From: JAVVSR01 sp036654095
GTDB lineage: Bacteria > Bacillota > Clostridia > Christensenellales > CAG-917
Length of the DNA: 64,000 nucleotides
NCBI GenBank assembly: GCA_036654095.1
Contig: JAVVSR010000001.1
Span: 248,001-312,000 of the forward strand
Direction: 5' to 3'
Shown piece by piece: positions 53,569 through 62,675 of this stretch. The translations under genes and the position numbers were made by a program. The notes beneath the pieces were generated by a model. That model was not told the origin of the DNA, made no database searches, and saw only the letters and a program-made list of their open reading frames with translations. Position 1 is the first letter of the stretch, and each line of letters opens with the position of its first letter.

Positions 53569-55149
53569 TTAACTCAACAGATGAAATATATCAACAAATA
53601 TTGTAAAAGTAAACAATAATACAAGCCCAACCGTATGGATAATTGCCTCAACTTTTCGGTTTATTGGTTTCTTTCTAATCCATTCAATAATTGTAAACAC
53701 GATTTTTGAGCCGTCAAGCGCGGGTAACGGAAGCAAGTTCATAACCGCTAAGTTTGCAGATAGAATACAAGTTATATATATCAAGTACGGAAAACCGCCA
53801 GTTTGGACGCCTTGACTTACTGTTGATATAACAGTTATAGGACCGCCTGCTGTTTCAAGCCCGATTTTACCTGTAATTAACGCGCCAAGTAGAGCGAGGA
53901 TTTTAAATACAATAAAGAAACTGTACGTAAAACTTCTTCCAAGTGACCTAAAGAAACCTAATTTTGCGGTATCAAGTTGCCGAGTAAAACCATAATTGTA
54001 TGTTTCAAGGCCGTTTGGATTTTCAGCGTCGGGACTAACCGATGTATATCGATACTCAGAACTTATATATTTTGAGCCAAAATCATGCAAATAATTGCCC
54101 TTAAAATCTATAACTGAATTGGGCTTAACAACTATTGGAACAGTAAAGTCTTCGCCGTCGATGGTTTGCCCAAACAATAATACGTCGTTTTGTTTTAAAG
54201 TACTTATCGCGCCATATTCGGCATCTGTCAAAGCAGGAAGAAAAGTATTGTTTATGTGCTTCAGTCGGTCGCCTTGCTTAATTATTGTAACAAAACATTT
54301 AATTTCACTTGTAGAACCATCTGAATTAACCCGTTCATACAAAAGTTCAGTACCGCTTGTCATATTTGCTTTTTTTTCAGCAAGTTTTGCATCGCTCATT
54401 TTTGAAACTTTTTTACCGTCAATTTCAACGAGTTTATCATTAGACGAAATATCAACCACTTCATAGCGTTCATTATTGACTATTTGTAAAAATTGATAAA
54501 AACTAGAAGTTGCCGTCGGCGCAACATAGGAATATGCGCCCTTTTTGATAGTAAACTTCATAGTTTTGCCATTACGCAAAACTTTTATTTCGGCAGTATC
54601 TCCACATTTTTCAAACATTTTTGAAAAATCGTCAGACATAAGAATGTGCTTAATTTTCCCGTCAACTGAAAGTATAATGTCGCCTTCTTGAACTGTCTGA
54701 CTATTCGCGGCAACGCTATCGGGATAAATTTTTGAAACGACAGCTACGCTTTCTCCATATGCGCAAAAGAATATTGTAATAATAATCATTGCGGAAATAA
54801 AGTTAAAGAACGCGCCCATAAACAAAACGATAAGACGCTTCCAAGGAGCCTTATTGTTAAAAGCGGCTGGATTTGATTTATCCTTTTCCTCGTCCTCGCC
54901 CTCAAACGCGCAATAACCGCCCAATGGAATTGGACGTATGGAAAATTGTTCGCCACTTTTAAGCTTCTTTTTAAAGATAGGAGGCCCAAAACCAATAGCA
55001 AACTCGTTTATTTGAAATCCTAATTTTTTACCTGCAATATAATGCCCGAACTCGTGCACGACAATCATAAACATTAGCGCGCCAAGAGCTACAAGGACAT
55101 ATAAAATACTTGTTAATACGCTCGTAAACGAGCATAGCAATGATAACAT
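53569..55149 (-). CDS. rseP: RseP-type site-2 metalloprotease
   Basis: A 526-residue M50 membrane protease for regulated intramembrane proteolysis. The zinc motif is H32-EFG-H36, with the third ligand in LLPLPALDGSKI near the C-terminus. A PDZ domain (about 150-200; VQEGDIILSVDGK) is followed by an unusually long insertion (about 210-390) with PDZ-like elements (VEIDGKKVSKM). The family is usually near 350-430 residues, so the middle is extended. It sits between dxr and ispG, as in Bacillus. Confidence 0.93.
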   Translation of the reverse strand: MLSLLCSFTSVLTSILYVLVALGALMFMIVVHEFGHYIAGKKLGFQINEFAIGFGPPIFKKKLKSGEQFSIRPIPLGGYCAFEGEDEEKDKSNPAAFNNKAPWKRLIVLFMGAFFNFISAMIIITIFFCAYGESVAVVSKIYPDSVAANSQTVQEGDIILSVDGKIKHILMSDDFSKMFEKCGDTAEIKVLRNGKTMKFTIKKGAYSYVAPTATSSFYQFLQIVNNERYEVVDISSNDKLVEIDGKKVSKMSDAKLAEKKANMTSGTELLYERVNSDGSTSEIKCFVTIIKQGDRLKHINNTFLPALTDAEYGAISTLKQNDVLLFGQTIDGEDFTVPIVVKPNSVIDFKGNYLHDFGSKYISSEYRYTSVSPDAENPNGLETYNYGFTRQLDTAKLGFFRSLGRSFTYSFFIVFKILALLGALITGKIGLETAGGPITVISTVSQGVQTGGFPYLIYITCILSANLAVMNLLPLPALDGSKIVFTIIEWIRKKPINRKVEAIIHTVGLVLLFTFTIFVDIFHLLS

Positions 55150-55157
55150 TTAATCTC

Positions 55158-56291
55158 CTAATATTTAAGCATACTTCTAATATATTTTTTAACAGTCACA
55201 TCTATGCTAATAACTTCATCAACACTGCTCAAGCGACCCGCGCGGACGAAACCCAGCGCCATTTCAAGATAACGCGGAATATCATTAAACGATATGCGCC
55301 CTTCAAGGAATGCAGGCACTACAACCTCGTCGGCAGCAGATAGCGCAATTACGCTTGCCTCGCCTAGTTTTGTTGATTCAAGCGCCAGTGACAAACATCT
55401 GAATTTCGATAAATTTGGGCGTTCAAAGTGCATAGTTCCAATACGAGTTAAGTCAAGCGACGGAATACCGCTTTCAATTCGGTCGGGATATGACAACGCT
55501 AATTGTACAGGAAGGCGCATATCAGGATAAGACATACACGCAATCAACGTATTATCTATATACTCAACCATTGAATGTACGACACTCTCGGGGTGTATAA
55601 TTACATCAACTTTTTCAAGAGGCACATCAAATAAGTTCATAGCTTCGATAACCTCAAACCCTTTGTTCATAAGAGTTGCGCTATCAATAGTAACCTTTTG
55701 CCCCATTTTCCATACAGGATGACGCATTGCAAGTTGTGGCGTCACAGTCGCAAGTTGCTCCAAAGTGTAATCTTTAAACGGCCCGCCGCTCGCTGTTAGT
55801 ATCAGTCGTTTAATTTCATTATGTTGCCCAGCTTTTAAACATTGCCATATTGCGCTATGTTCGCTGTCTACTGGAATTATTTTCGCATTGTTCTTTTTGC
55901 AACAATCCATTAAAAAACGACCAGCCGAAACAATAGGTTCTTTATTTGCCATACCAAGAATACAGCCGTTTTTGAGAATATTTATTGATGGTTTTAATCC
56001 GCTTAACCCAACCATTGCGTTTAAATAAATGTCAGTCTTAATAGAACTTAACTCATCAATCGAAATAACTTGAACAAAAGGCGGTTTAATTTTAACAAAT
56101 TCTCGTCTGGCGTCCTCATCGGTAATTGCAACGTAACGCGGTTTAAACTCTTGAATTTGTTTAACTAAAAGCTGAATGTTCTTATTTGTTGAAAGCCCTG
56201 TTAATTTAAACTGTTCTGGATTGCGTTTAATTATATCCAATGCTTGATTTCCAACCGAACCAGTGCTACCTAAAATCATAACTTGTTTCAT
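55158..56291 (-). CDS. dxr: 1-deoxy-D-xylulose-5-phosphate reductoisomerase
   Basis: A 377-residue Dxr/IspC, the second MEP-pathway enzyme. GSTGSVGNQALDI at the N-terminus binds NADPH; ANKEPIVSAG, VDSEHSAIWQCL, TASGGPFKDY and MNKGFEVIEA are active-site motifs. The usual ANKE(S/T)LV reads ANKEPIV, a conservative difference. It is in the cdsA-dxr-rseP-ispG order. Confidence 0.96.
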   Translation of the reverse strand: MKQVMILGSTGSVGNQALDIIKRNPEQFKLTGLSTNKNIQLLVKQIQEFKPRYVAITDEDARREFVKIKPPFVQVISIDELSSIKTDIYLNAMVGLSGLKPSINILKNGCILGMANKEPIVSAGRFLMDCCKKNNAKIIPVDSEHSAIWQCLKAGQHNEIKRLILTASGGPFKDYTLEQLATVTPQLAMRHPVWKMGQKVTIDSATLMNKGFEVIEAMNLFDVPLEKVDVIIHPESVVHSMVEYIDNTLIACMSYPDMRLPVQLALSYPDRIESGIPSLDLTRIGTMHFERPNLSKFRCLSLALESTKLGEASVIALSAADEVVVPAFLEGRISFNDIPRYLEMALGFVRAGRLSSVDEVISIDVTVKKYIRSMLKY

Positions 56292-56461
56292 ATTAAGCCC
56301 TCTCTATTAAACTTATTGCCAAAATATCTGCGTAACAAATATTTTTAATAACCCGTGTTTCAACAAATATATTTCAAAACAACGTGGATTTTGCCATATT
56401 GCCCCTGTTTTACGCTAAATACGTACAAAAAATGTAATACTATAAAATAACATTATACAAA

Positions 56462-57301
56462 TTAATATATTATTTCAAATGCAATAGTCAACAAAACAAG
56501 CATAAACATAATGCTGTCAATCCTATCTAGCGCGCCACCGTGACCCGGGAAAATATTGCCATAATCTTTTATATTAAGCGCTCGTTTAATGCGACTGGCC
56601 GCCAAATCTCCAAGTTCGCTAAATACACCGCCTATTATACCTAATACTAAAAATATTGCGACCGACACTCCTACACTTGACGACAATGGAATATATCCAA
56701 AAGTAACAACTTTATAATAATCAAACAATAGGAAAAACATTATTGATGCCAATATCGCGCCAAACAAACCACCTATCGCGCCTGCAACTGTTTTTTTGGG
56801 GCTAATTGTTGGACAAAGTTTTTTACCCTTAATAAGCGTTCCTAATAAATACGCAAATGTATCTGAAAAAACAGGTACAAATATTGCAAAACTTATTGTA
56901 AACATTGCGCTATAATTTTTTGTCAACAAAAATGCAAGTACTAAAAATCCATAAGGATAAATTAAAGTAAATATTGTTGCTAATAAATCCTTAATTTCCA
57001 TATCGCTTTTAAACGTAAATATAGTCAAAGTAACAAGCGCGCAACTGCTAAAAGCAATAAAAATACCATTCATTCCAAAGAAATGCCAAAGAGGATATAT
57101 GCATATGGCAAGTAAAATTAACGGAATACAATTATTTTTAAAACCAGATTTACGAAAACTTCGGTAAATTTCATAGCAACCAAGTGTCGCGAAAGCCAGT
57201 ATAAGCGCATCAATAAATATGTAGCTTTTAACAGCTCCAAAATAAACCATACAAACTACAAAACCAACTAAAATCACACTAGTAATACTACGTTTTAGCA
57301 T
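56462..57301 (-). CDS. cdsA: phosphatidate cytidylyltransferase
   Basis: A 279-residue CdsA with about eight membrane helices that makes CDP-diacylglycerol. The signature near the C-terminus is SELGDLAASRIKRALNIKDYG, then IFPGHGGALDRIDSIMF. It directly follows uppS (no gap), as is usual. A 170-bp AT-rich gap lies between it and dxr. Confidence 0.95.
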   Translation of the reverse strand: MLKRSITSVILVGFVVCMVYFGAVKSYIFIDALILAFATLGCYEIYRSFRKSGFKNNCIPLILLAICIYPLWHFFGMNGIFIAFSSCALVTLTIFTFKSDMEIKDLLATIFTLIYPYGFLVLAFLLTKNYSAMFTISFAIFVPVFSDTFAYLLGTLIKGKKLCPTISPKKTVAGAIGGLFGAILASIMFFLLFDYYKVVTFGYIPLSSSVGVSVAIFLVLGIIGGVFSELGDLAASRIKRALNIKDYGNIFPGHGGALDRIDSIMFMLVLLTIAFEIIY

Positions 57302-58000
57302 TTACTCCTCCAGTGTACAGCCGCCATAGCGTCTATCGCGGCAACTATATTCCGTCAAAATTTTTTCAATTTGTTTTTTATTAAAATCAGGCCACAAAGC
57401 ATTTACAAATATTAACTCCGCATAAGCCGATTGATACAGCAAAAAATTGCTTAAACGATGTTCGCCGCTAGCTCTGACAATAACATCGGGATTAGGCTGA
57501 CCTGCTGTATACAATAAATTTTCAAACTGTACGCCGTCAACTGGTTTTCCGATACATATGGCCTTGTTTACCGCCTGCAAAATTTCTTCTTGGCCACCAT
57601 AATTTAGCGCAATGTTTAATGTCAACGTTTTGCAACTTGCAGTTTTTTCAGAAACGCGGTCAATCGATTTAATTACATCATCTGAAAGGCCGTCGCGACT
57701 GCCGATAAACAAAACACGAATATCGCGTTCAAGCAAAAATTTAAGTTCACGCTTGTTAAAATCGGTAACCATATTGAAAATAGCGTCAATTTCATCTTGT
57801 GGCCTTGACCAATTTTCCGTGCTGAACGCATAAACGGTCATAAAATGTATTTTATATTCTAAAATTGCAATAATAACTTTTTTTAATGCCTTAGCGCCCG
57901 CATTATGGCCAACGGAACGAGGTAAGCCTCTTTTTTTAGCCCACCTACCATTGCCGTCCATAATAAACCCGATGTGTCTAGGTAATTTCAAATTTTCCAT
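57302..58000 (-). CDS. uppS: undecaprenyl diphosphate synthase
   Basis: A 232-residue cis-prenyltransferase that makes the C55 carrier for cell-wall synthesis. HIGFIMDGNGRWAKKRGLPRSVGH (D15 binds Mg2+), YAFSTENWSRP and the RTSGEHRLSNFLLYQSAYAE-like block are present. Note that the usual RTSGE reads RASGE. It is preceded by the small PASTA-like gene and followed at once by cdsA. Confidence 0.96.
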   Translation of the reverse strand: MENLKLPRHIGFIMDGNGRWAKKRGLPRSVGHNAGAKALKKVIIAILEYKIHFMTVYAFSTENWSRPQDEIDAIFNMVTDFNKRELKFLLERDIRVLFIGSRDGLSDDVIKSIDRVSEKTASCKTLTLNIALNYGGQEEILQAVNKAICIGKPVDGVQFENLLYTAGQPNPDVIVRASGEHRLSNFLLYQSAYAELIFVNALWPDFNKKQIEKILTEYSCRDRRYGGCTLEE

Positions 58001-58051
58001 AGTCTGCGCCTTGTTGTAAATGTGGCTTAACTAAACAAGCCATATTTATGC

Positions 58052-58243
58052 TTAAATTTTAACTAAAAATCTAGAAACTGTTAATTTTGCAACACTTCCC
58101 AAAATATCAGCTTTAACAACAAGTTCACAATCAAATACAGTTTCTCGCTTGTTGTTATTATAAACAATTTCAATATCGGTTATGCCATTTTCTTGCAAAA
58201 TGCGTTTAGCTTCAATTAAGTTTTTCCCTATTAAGTCGCGCAT
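58052..58243 (-). CDS. 63-residue PASTA-like small protein
   Basis: A 63-residue protein with start MRDLIGKNLIEAKRILQENG, then beta-strand-like segments. The pattern LIGKNLIEAKRILQENGITDIEIV resembles a single PASTA domain (v..v.G.s..eA...L...G). There is no signal or membrane helix. ATG 58243 overlaps the frr stop (TAATG), so it is translationally coupled to frr and lies before uppS. I know of no assigned function for a stand-alone domain here. Confidence 0.7.
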   Translation of the reverse strand: MRDLIGKNLIEAKRILQENGITDIEIVYNNNKRETVFDCELVVKADILGSVAKLTVSRFLVKI

Positions 58244-58818
58244 TATACGCTCATAACCTCTTGTTCCTTACTTTTAGACAATGTATCAATATTTTCAATA
58301 AACGCATTTAAACGTTTGTCGACATCTTCCAAAAAAGTTTTAAGGTCATCTTCGGTAATAACGCTATCTTTCTTTAGCTTTTTAAGCTCCTCATTGGCGT
58401 CGCGACGATGATTTCGCGCGGCAACCTTAGCAGCTTCCGTAAGGTTTTTAATGTTTTTCACTAAGTCGCGGCGACGTTCCTCGGTAAGTTCGGGAAAGTT
58501 CATACGAATGACGGTGCCGTCGTTATTTGGTACAATACCCACATTTGCGGCAAGTATCGCGCGTTCAACATTTTTCAACGCTGATTTATCCCAAACGGAA
58601 ATCATCAATACACGCGCTTCGGCGATAGTTACGTTTGCCATTTGATTAAGCGGAGTCAACGCTCCATAATAGTCAACAACTACCTTGTCTAAAATGTGCG
58701 GATTAGCGCGACCTGCTCGTATAGATAGCAACTCATTTTTTAAACCAGTAATAGTTTTTTCACAATCCTCGTCAAAACAGTCAAACAACAAGTCAATTTC
58801 CTCAATGCCGAATGCCAT
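58243..58818 (-). CDS. frr: ribosome recycling factor
   Basis: A 191-residue RRF that splits post-termination ribosomes with EF-G. SIRAGRANPHILDKVVVDYYG and ELTEERRRDLVKNIKNLTE are diagnostic. Length is normal. It has AAGGAGGG before ATG and a strong promoter 40-68 bp upstream, and is the first gene of frr-uppS-cdsA. Confidence 0.97.
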   Translation of the reverse strand: MAFGIEEIDLLFDCFDEDCEKTITGLKNELLSIRAGRANPHILDKVVVDYYGALTPLNQMANVTIAEARVLMISVWDKSALKNVERAILAANVGIVPNNDGTVIRMNFPELTEERRRDLVKNIKNLTEAAKVAARNHRRDANEELKKLKKDSVITEDDLKTFLEDVDKRLNAFIENIDTLSKSKEQEVMSV

Positions 58819-58857
58819 AATACCCTCCTTAAATAGAAAAAGTTTATATTATTTAAT

Positions 58858-58886
58858 ATTATAACAAAAATTAGAAAATTTTGCAA
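58858..58886 (-). promoter_or_regulatory. promoter of frr-uppS-cdsA
   Basis: TTGCAA (-35), a 17-bp spacer and a perfect TATAAT (-10) with extended TGT. Confidence 0.75.
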
Positions 58887-59182
58887 GTTTATATAAAAAA
58901 TACTTACGCAATAACAAAACAAAGTTTTAGTTAAAATAAAAGATAATCCGATTAAATACGTAATTAAAATAATATCAATTTAAATTACAATATTTATTTG
59001 ATATAAACAATTAAAATTTTAAAAAAACTTAAATAATATTAAGGCTTTTAACAATATATAAATTAATAAAATTTTACAATTACAAATATAAAATTACAAA
59101 TAGTAAACATAATATCTCATATTTATCAAATATTTACATAAATTTTGTAATTCATATAATTGTATATTTTAATTTAAAAAAA
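58887..59182. other. AT-rich spacer between frr and pyrH units
   Basis: About 300 bp of extremely AT-rich sequence between the frr promoter and the pyrH terminator. No gene, hairpin or repeat was seen. Confidence 0.55.
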
Positions 59183-59220
59183 GCGTAAAACAAAGCAATT
59201 ATAATACTTTGATTTTACGC
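59183..59220 (-). terminator. intrinsic terminator after pyrH
   Basis: A stem GCGTAAAA.CAAAG/CTTTG.TTTTACGC with a one-base bulge and a U-run on the minus strand lies about 33 bp past the pyrH stop. Confidence 0.8.
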
Positions 59221-59252
59221 CTTAATTTTTTTGAAAACACTTTTGAAGTTCC

Positions 59253-59951
59253 CTATTTAATGATAGTTCCTATTTTTTGCCCTGTCGCCGCGCGGATAAT
59301 ACTGTCAGGTTCATTTAATGCAAACGTAATAATAGGAATACAATTTTCCATACACAACGAAATTGCTGTTGTATCCATAACTTTTAAGCCTTTTTGGATA
59401 ACATCAAGATATGTCATTTCATCAAACTTAATTGCATTGGGATTAGTTTTGGGGTCACTGTCATAAACGCCATCAACATTTTTAGCTTGCAACAAAACAT
59501 CTGCGCCAATTTCAGCAGCCCGTAATGCAGCGCCAGTATCGGTTGAAAAGTACGGATTTCCCGTTCCACAAGCAAAAATAACAACACGCCCTTTTTCCAA
59601 ATGTCGCAATGCTTTACGCAAAATATATGGTTCAGCTACTCGCGTAATTGTCAAAGCAGTTTGCACTCGTGTAGGAATTTCACTTCTTTCCAAAGCGTCT
59701 TGTAATGCTAAAGCATTGATTACGGTTGCGAGCATACCCATATGGTCGGCAGTAGTCCTATCCATTTCATTGCCTTGGCGACCGCGCCAAAAGTTGCCAC
59801 CACCTATGATAATGCCAATTTGTATGCCGAGTTCGCGAACTTTTCTAATTTGCGAAACAACACCAGAAATAACATGATTATCAAGTCCAAATCCTTTTTC
59901 GCCAGATAGAGCCTCTCCGCTGATTTTAATAATAACTCTTTTATAAGCCAC
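59253..59951 (-). CDS. pyrH: UMP kinase
   Basis: A 232-residue amino-acid-kinase-fold UMP kinase. YKRVIIKISGEALSG at the N-terminus, GGGNFWRGR, and the GTGNPYFSTDTGAALRAAEI block are diagnostic. I placed the start at GTG 59951, preceded by GGAGGTCATACT; the longer in-frame reading upstream lacks a ribosome binding site. Length then matches the family. Confidence 0.96.
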   Translation of the reverse strand: MAYKRVIIKISGEALSGEKGFGLDNHVISGVVSQIRKVRELGIQIGIIIGGGNFWRGRQGNEMDRTTADHMGMLATVINALALQDALERSEIPTRVQTALTITRVAEPYILRKALRHLEKGRVVIFACGTGNPYFSTDTGAALRAAEIGADVLLQAKNVDGVYDSDPKTNPNAIKFDEMTYLDVIQKGLKVMDTTAISLCMENCIPIITFALNEPDSIIRAATGQKIGTIIK

Positions 59952-60001
59952 AGTATGACCTCCGAATATCAAAATATCAAAAAATATTTTTAATTGCAAA
60001 T

Positions 60002-60036
60002 TTAAACAGGGAACACAAAAACGTGTTCCCTGTAAA
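60002..60036 (-). terminator. terminator-like hairpin between tsf and pyrH
   Basis: An 11-bp perfect stem ACAGGGAACAC/GTGTTCCCTGT (60006-60016 with 60023-60033) is followed by UUUAAAUUU on the minus strand, 7 bp past the tsf stop. It may partly end transcription before pyrH. Confidence 0.65.
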
Positions 60037-60040
60037 GTGG

Positions 60041-60715
60041 TTAGTTGTTCGCTTCTTGCATTTTAGCAAGTTGCGCGCTGATTTCTCCAAGATAATCGTC
60101 ATTCTTTTTTTCTAATCCTTCGCCCATCTCATAACGAGTGAACCTGCGAATAGAAATTTTTTCGCCGATTTTTGCTGTTATTTCAGTTAAAAGATTTTGA
60201 ATTGTAATTCCGCTATCCTTAAAATAATCCTGTTCTAACAAACAAATTTCCTTGTAATACTTATGAATACGACCATCAACCATTTTCTCAATGATTTTGA
60301 TTGGCTTTGGATTAGGTTCATTCAACGCTTGCGCGGTCAAAATTTCCTTTTCCTTTTCAATTTCATCTTGCGCGACATCAGCTGTTGAAATATAGGTTGG
60401 CTTCATTGCGGCAATTTGCATAGCTACATTGTGCGCAAATTCTTTAAACTCAGCGCTGTTAGCTACGAAATCGGTTTCACAGTTAATTTCAACCATTACG
60501 CCAATTTTTCCACCCATATGAATATAACTTTCAACGATACCTTGTGACGCTATTCTACCAGCTTTCTTTGCGGCGTTTGCAATACCCTTTTCGCGAAGAA
60601 AGACAATCGCCTTTTCCATATCTCCATCGGTTTCAACCAATGCTTTTTTGCAATCCATCATACCTGCGCCCGTACGTCCGCGCAAATCCATAACATCTTT
60701 ACTTGTAAATGCCAT
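60041..60715 (-). CDS. tsf: elongation factor Ts
   Basis: A 224-residue EF-Ts, the EF-Tu guanine-nucleotide exchange factor. DVMDLRGRTGAGMMDCKKALVETDGD, KKAGRIASQGIVESYIH and NCETDFVAN are diagnostic. It is the shorter form of the family. GGAGGG precedes ATG, and the gap to rpsB is 16 bp. Confidence 0.97.
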   Translation of the reverse strand: MAFTSKDVMDLRGRTGAGMMDCKKALVETDGDMEKAIVFLREKGIANAAKKAGRIASQGIVESYIHMGGKIGVMVEINCETDFVANSAEFKEFAHNVAMQIAAMKPTYISTADVAQDEIEKEKEILTAQALNEPNPKPIKIIEKMVDGRIHKYYKEICLLEQDYFKDSGITIQNLLTEITAKIGEKISIRRFTRYEMGEGLEKKNDDYLGEISAQLAKMQEANN

Positions 60716-60731
60716 AATTTATACCCTCCAA

Positions 60732-61571
60732 TTATTTCTCGTCGACTTCTGCGATAGCTTTTTCAAGAGCTTCTTCGGGAGAAAGTTGCACAGCTGCAAG
60801 TATAGGGGCAACTTGTTCAACAACTTCATCCATAGCGATAGGCGCAACATCTTCTGCAACTACTGCAACAGGAGTAACAACAGCATCTTTACCCTGCTTC
60901 GACTCAATTACAGCGTCTGCCATCAACCCTGCAAAAAGTTTGATAGCGCGGATAGCGTCATCATTTCCGGGGATAACATAGTCAACAAGGTCAGGGTCAC
61001 AGTTGGTATCAACAACAGCTACGATAGGAATATTTAAAAGCCTAGCTTCTTTAACTGCAATTTCCTCTTTTTTGAGGTCAACAACGAAAAGCGCGCCAGG
61101 TAAATCTCTCATATTCTTAATGCCGCCCAAGTTTTTCTCAAGTTGGTCACGTTCAGCCTTAAGCTTGATAACTTCCTTTTTAGGAAGCAAATCATACTCG
61201 CCAACCATTTCCATTTGATTAAGTTTGTTTAAGCGGTCAATACGTGATTTAATAGTTTTAAAGTTAGTCAATGTACCGCCCAACCAGCGTTGGTTAATAA
61301 AGTACATACCGCAACGTTCTGCCTCGGCCTGAATAGCATCTTGAGCTTGCTTTTTTGTGCCGACAAATAAAACGCTTTTCCCTTCGCTAGCTACTTTGCG
61401 AATGAAGGAATAAGCCGACTCCACCATATCCACGCTAATTTGCAAGTCAATGATATGAATATCATTTCTAGCCGCGTAGATGTACTTACCCATTTTAGGG
61501 TTCCATCTCTTGGTTTGATGACCGAAGTGAACACCTGCCTCAAGCAAGGCCTTCATAGTTGTTACTGCCAT
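60732..61571 (-). CDS. rpsB: 30S ribosomal protein S2
   Basis: A 279-residue S2. TMKALLEAGVHFGHQTKRWNPKM and YAARNDIHIIDLQ, then RWLGGTLTNFKTI, are diagnostic. The C-terminal 45 residues (about 235-279) are an Ala/Val/Glu-rich extension beyond the usual end. I placed the start at ATG 61571, preceded by GGAGGTATTTTATT; the frame is open further upstream but that region is a structured leader. Confidence 0.97.
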   Translation of the reverse strand: MAVTTMKALLEAGVHFGHQTKRWNPKMGKYIYAARNDIHIIDLQISVDMVESAYSFIRKVASEGKSVLFVGTKKQAQDAIQAEAERCGMYFINQRWLGGTLTNFKTIKSRIDRLNKLNQMEMVGEYDLLPKKEVIKLKAERDQLEKNLGGIKNMRDLPGALFVVDLKKEEIAVKEARLLNIPIVAVVDTNCDPDLVDYVIPGNDDAIRAIKLFAGLMADAVIESKQGKDAVVTPVAVVAEDVAPIAMDEVVEQVAPILAAVQLSPEEALEKAIAEVDEK

Positions 61572-61667
61572 AATAAAATACCTCCGTTTTTTCTCCTCCC
61601 GACGGGGTTTCAGTAAAGAAAACCACTTGGGCAACGACCTTACCAGCCCATCGGTGTGGAATTTAAT
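61572..61667 (-). promoter_or_regulatory. structured leader of rpsB-tsf
   Basis: A GC-rich leader of about 95 nt in an AT-rich setting. A hairpin pairs ACCGAUGGGC (61646-61655) with GCCCAAGUGGU (61622-61632), with a small internal loop; a second small hairpin, CCCGUCGGG (61599-61607), lies nearer the gene. It may be the autoregulatory binding site for S2, but that is inferred. Confidence 0.55.
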
Positions 61668-61673
61668 GTCCAA

Positions 61674-61702
61674 ATTATAACACATAAAAAAATTTATGGC
61701 AA
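61674..61702 (-). promoter_or_regulatory. promoter of rpsB-tsf
   Basis: TTGCCA (-35, five of six), a 17-bp spacer and a perfect TATAAT with extended TGT. Confidence 0.8.
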
Positions 61703-61992
61703 TAAAAACAGCCTATTTGTTGACAATATTTACATAAATATGTTCATAAATATTAATAAATTATTTTAAAAATATATTTTATTACACAATTTTTAGATAT
61801 ACAAACCACATTGTAAAATAAATTTAATAATTTTGTATGCAAACTTTAATAAAAATCAAATGTTTTACTCTCTGCAAAATTGTTTTTATATATCTTTTTA
61901 CCATTTAAAATACCTTGTTTATGTTCCGTTTTACAACAGCTTCCCGATGTCAACTTATAGTGAAAGTATTGCTTGAATATGTGTTATTTATA
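61703..61992. other. AT-rich spacer
   Basis: About 290 bp between the rpsB promoter and the next terminator; nothing recognisable was seen. Confidence 0.5.
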
Positions 61993-62020
61993 CAAAAAAA
62001 CCGCCCAAAATATTGAGCGG
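61993..62020 (-). terminator. intrinsic terminator after the DUF1292 gene
   Basis: In minus-strand RNA, CCGCUCAA pairs with UUGGGCGG (8 bp, one U-G) around a UAUU loop, followed by a U-run. Confidence 0.75.
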
Positions 62021-62077
62021 TAAAAAAAATACTTTATACATAAATTTCAATTTTTCAACAATATAACAGCAAAATAA

Positions 62078-62407
62078 TTAGTTATTAGCGTTATCTTCTT
62101 CAAACATTGCAACATATTTAGCGTATATTTCTTCTAAAGTTTTTTCGTTTTCAACAGGAAGAATATATCCTTCACCCTTCTCGTCTTCGCCGATTTCGCA
62201 AATTATAACTTCGTCTTCACCAATTTCTTCATCGGGTTCAACCGGATTTAAAAACACATAGTCTTTGTCGTTATGTTCCAACATTTCAACAATACGAAAT
62301 TCTTCCTCTTTCTGCGTTTCTTCGTTAAAAAGAGTAATTATTTCTTCTTCGTCTTCAAAATCCTCCTCAAGGTCAATGCCTTGATTAACGTCCTTTTCGT
62401 CTGCCAT
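62078..62407 (-). CDS. DUF1292-family acidic protein (YrzB-like)
   Basis: A 109-residue, very acidic protein. EEIITLFNEETQKEEEFRIVEMLEHNDKDYVFLNP is the DUF1292 core. In Firmicutes the gene is normally next to ruvX and alaS; ruvX is indeed the upstream neighbour here. Function is unknown. GGAGG precedes ATG. Confidence 0.88.
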   Translation of the reverse strand: MADEKDVNQGIDLEEDFEDEEEIITLFNEETQKEEEFRIVEMLEHNDKDYVFLNPVEPDEEIGEDEVIICEIGEDEKGEGYILPVENEKTLEEIYAKYVAMFEEDNANN

Positions 62408-62675
62408 TACGGTAGCCTCCTATTATTGATTTTATTAGTATATCACATAAAAATATATTTTCAAATACTTTTAACAACTTTATTGCAAAACTTTAAAAAA
62501 CAAAATAACATTACTTTTATCGTTTTTAAAAATTAATAAATAACAAAATCACCATTATTTATTTAAATATACTTACTCAACTACATTTAATTTCAATTAT
62601 TTTTTGCGCCACACATCTAGCTTTTATAAAAAAATATTGATTAAAAAAAATTAAAAACAAATATGCTACATTAAT

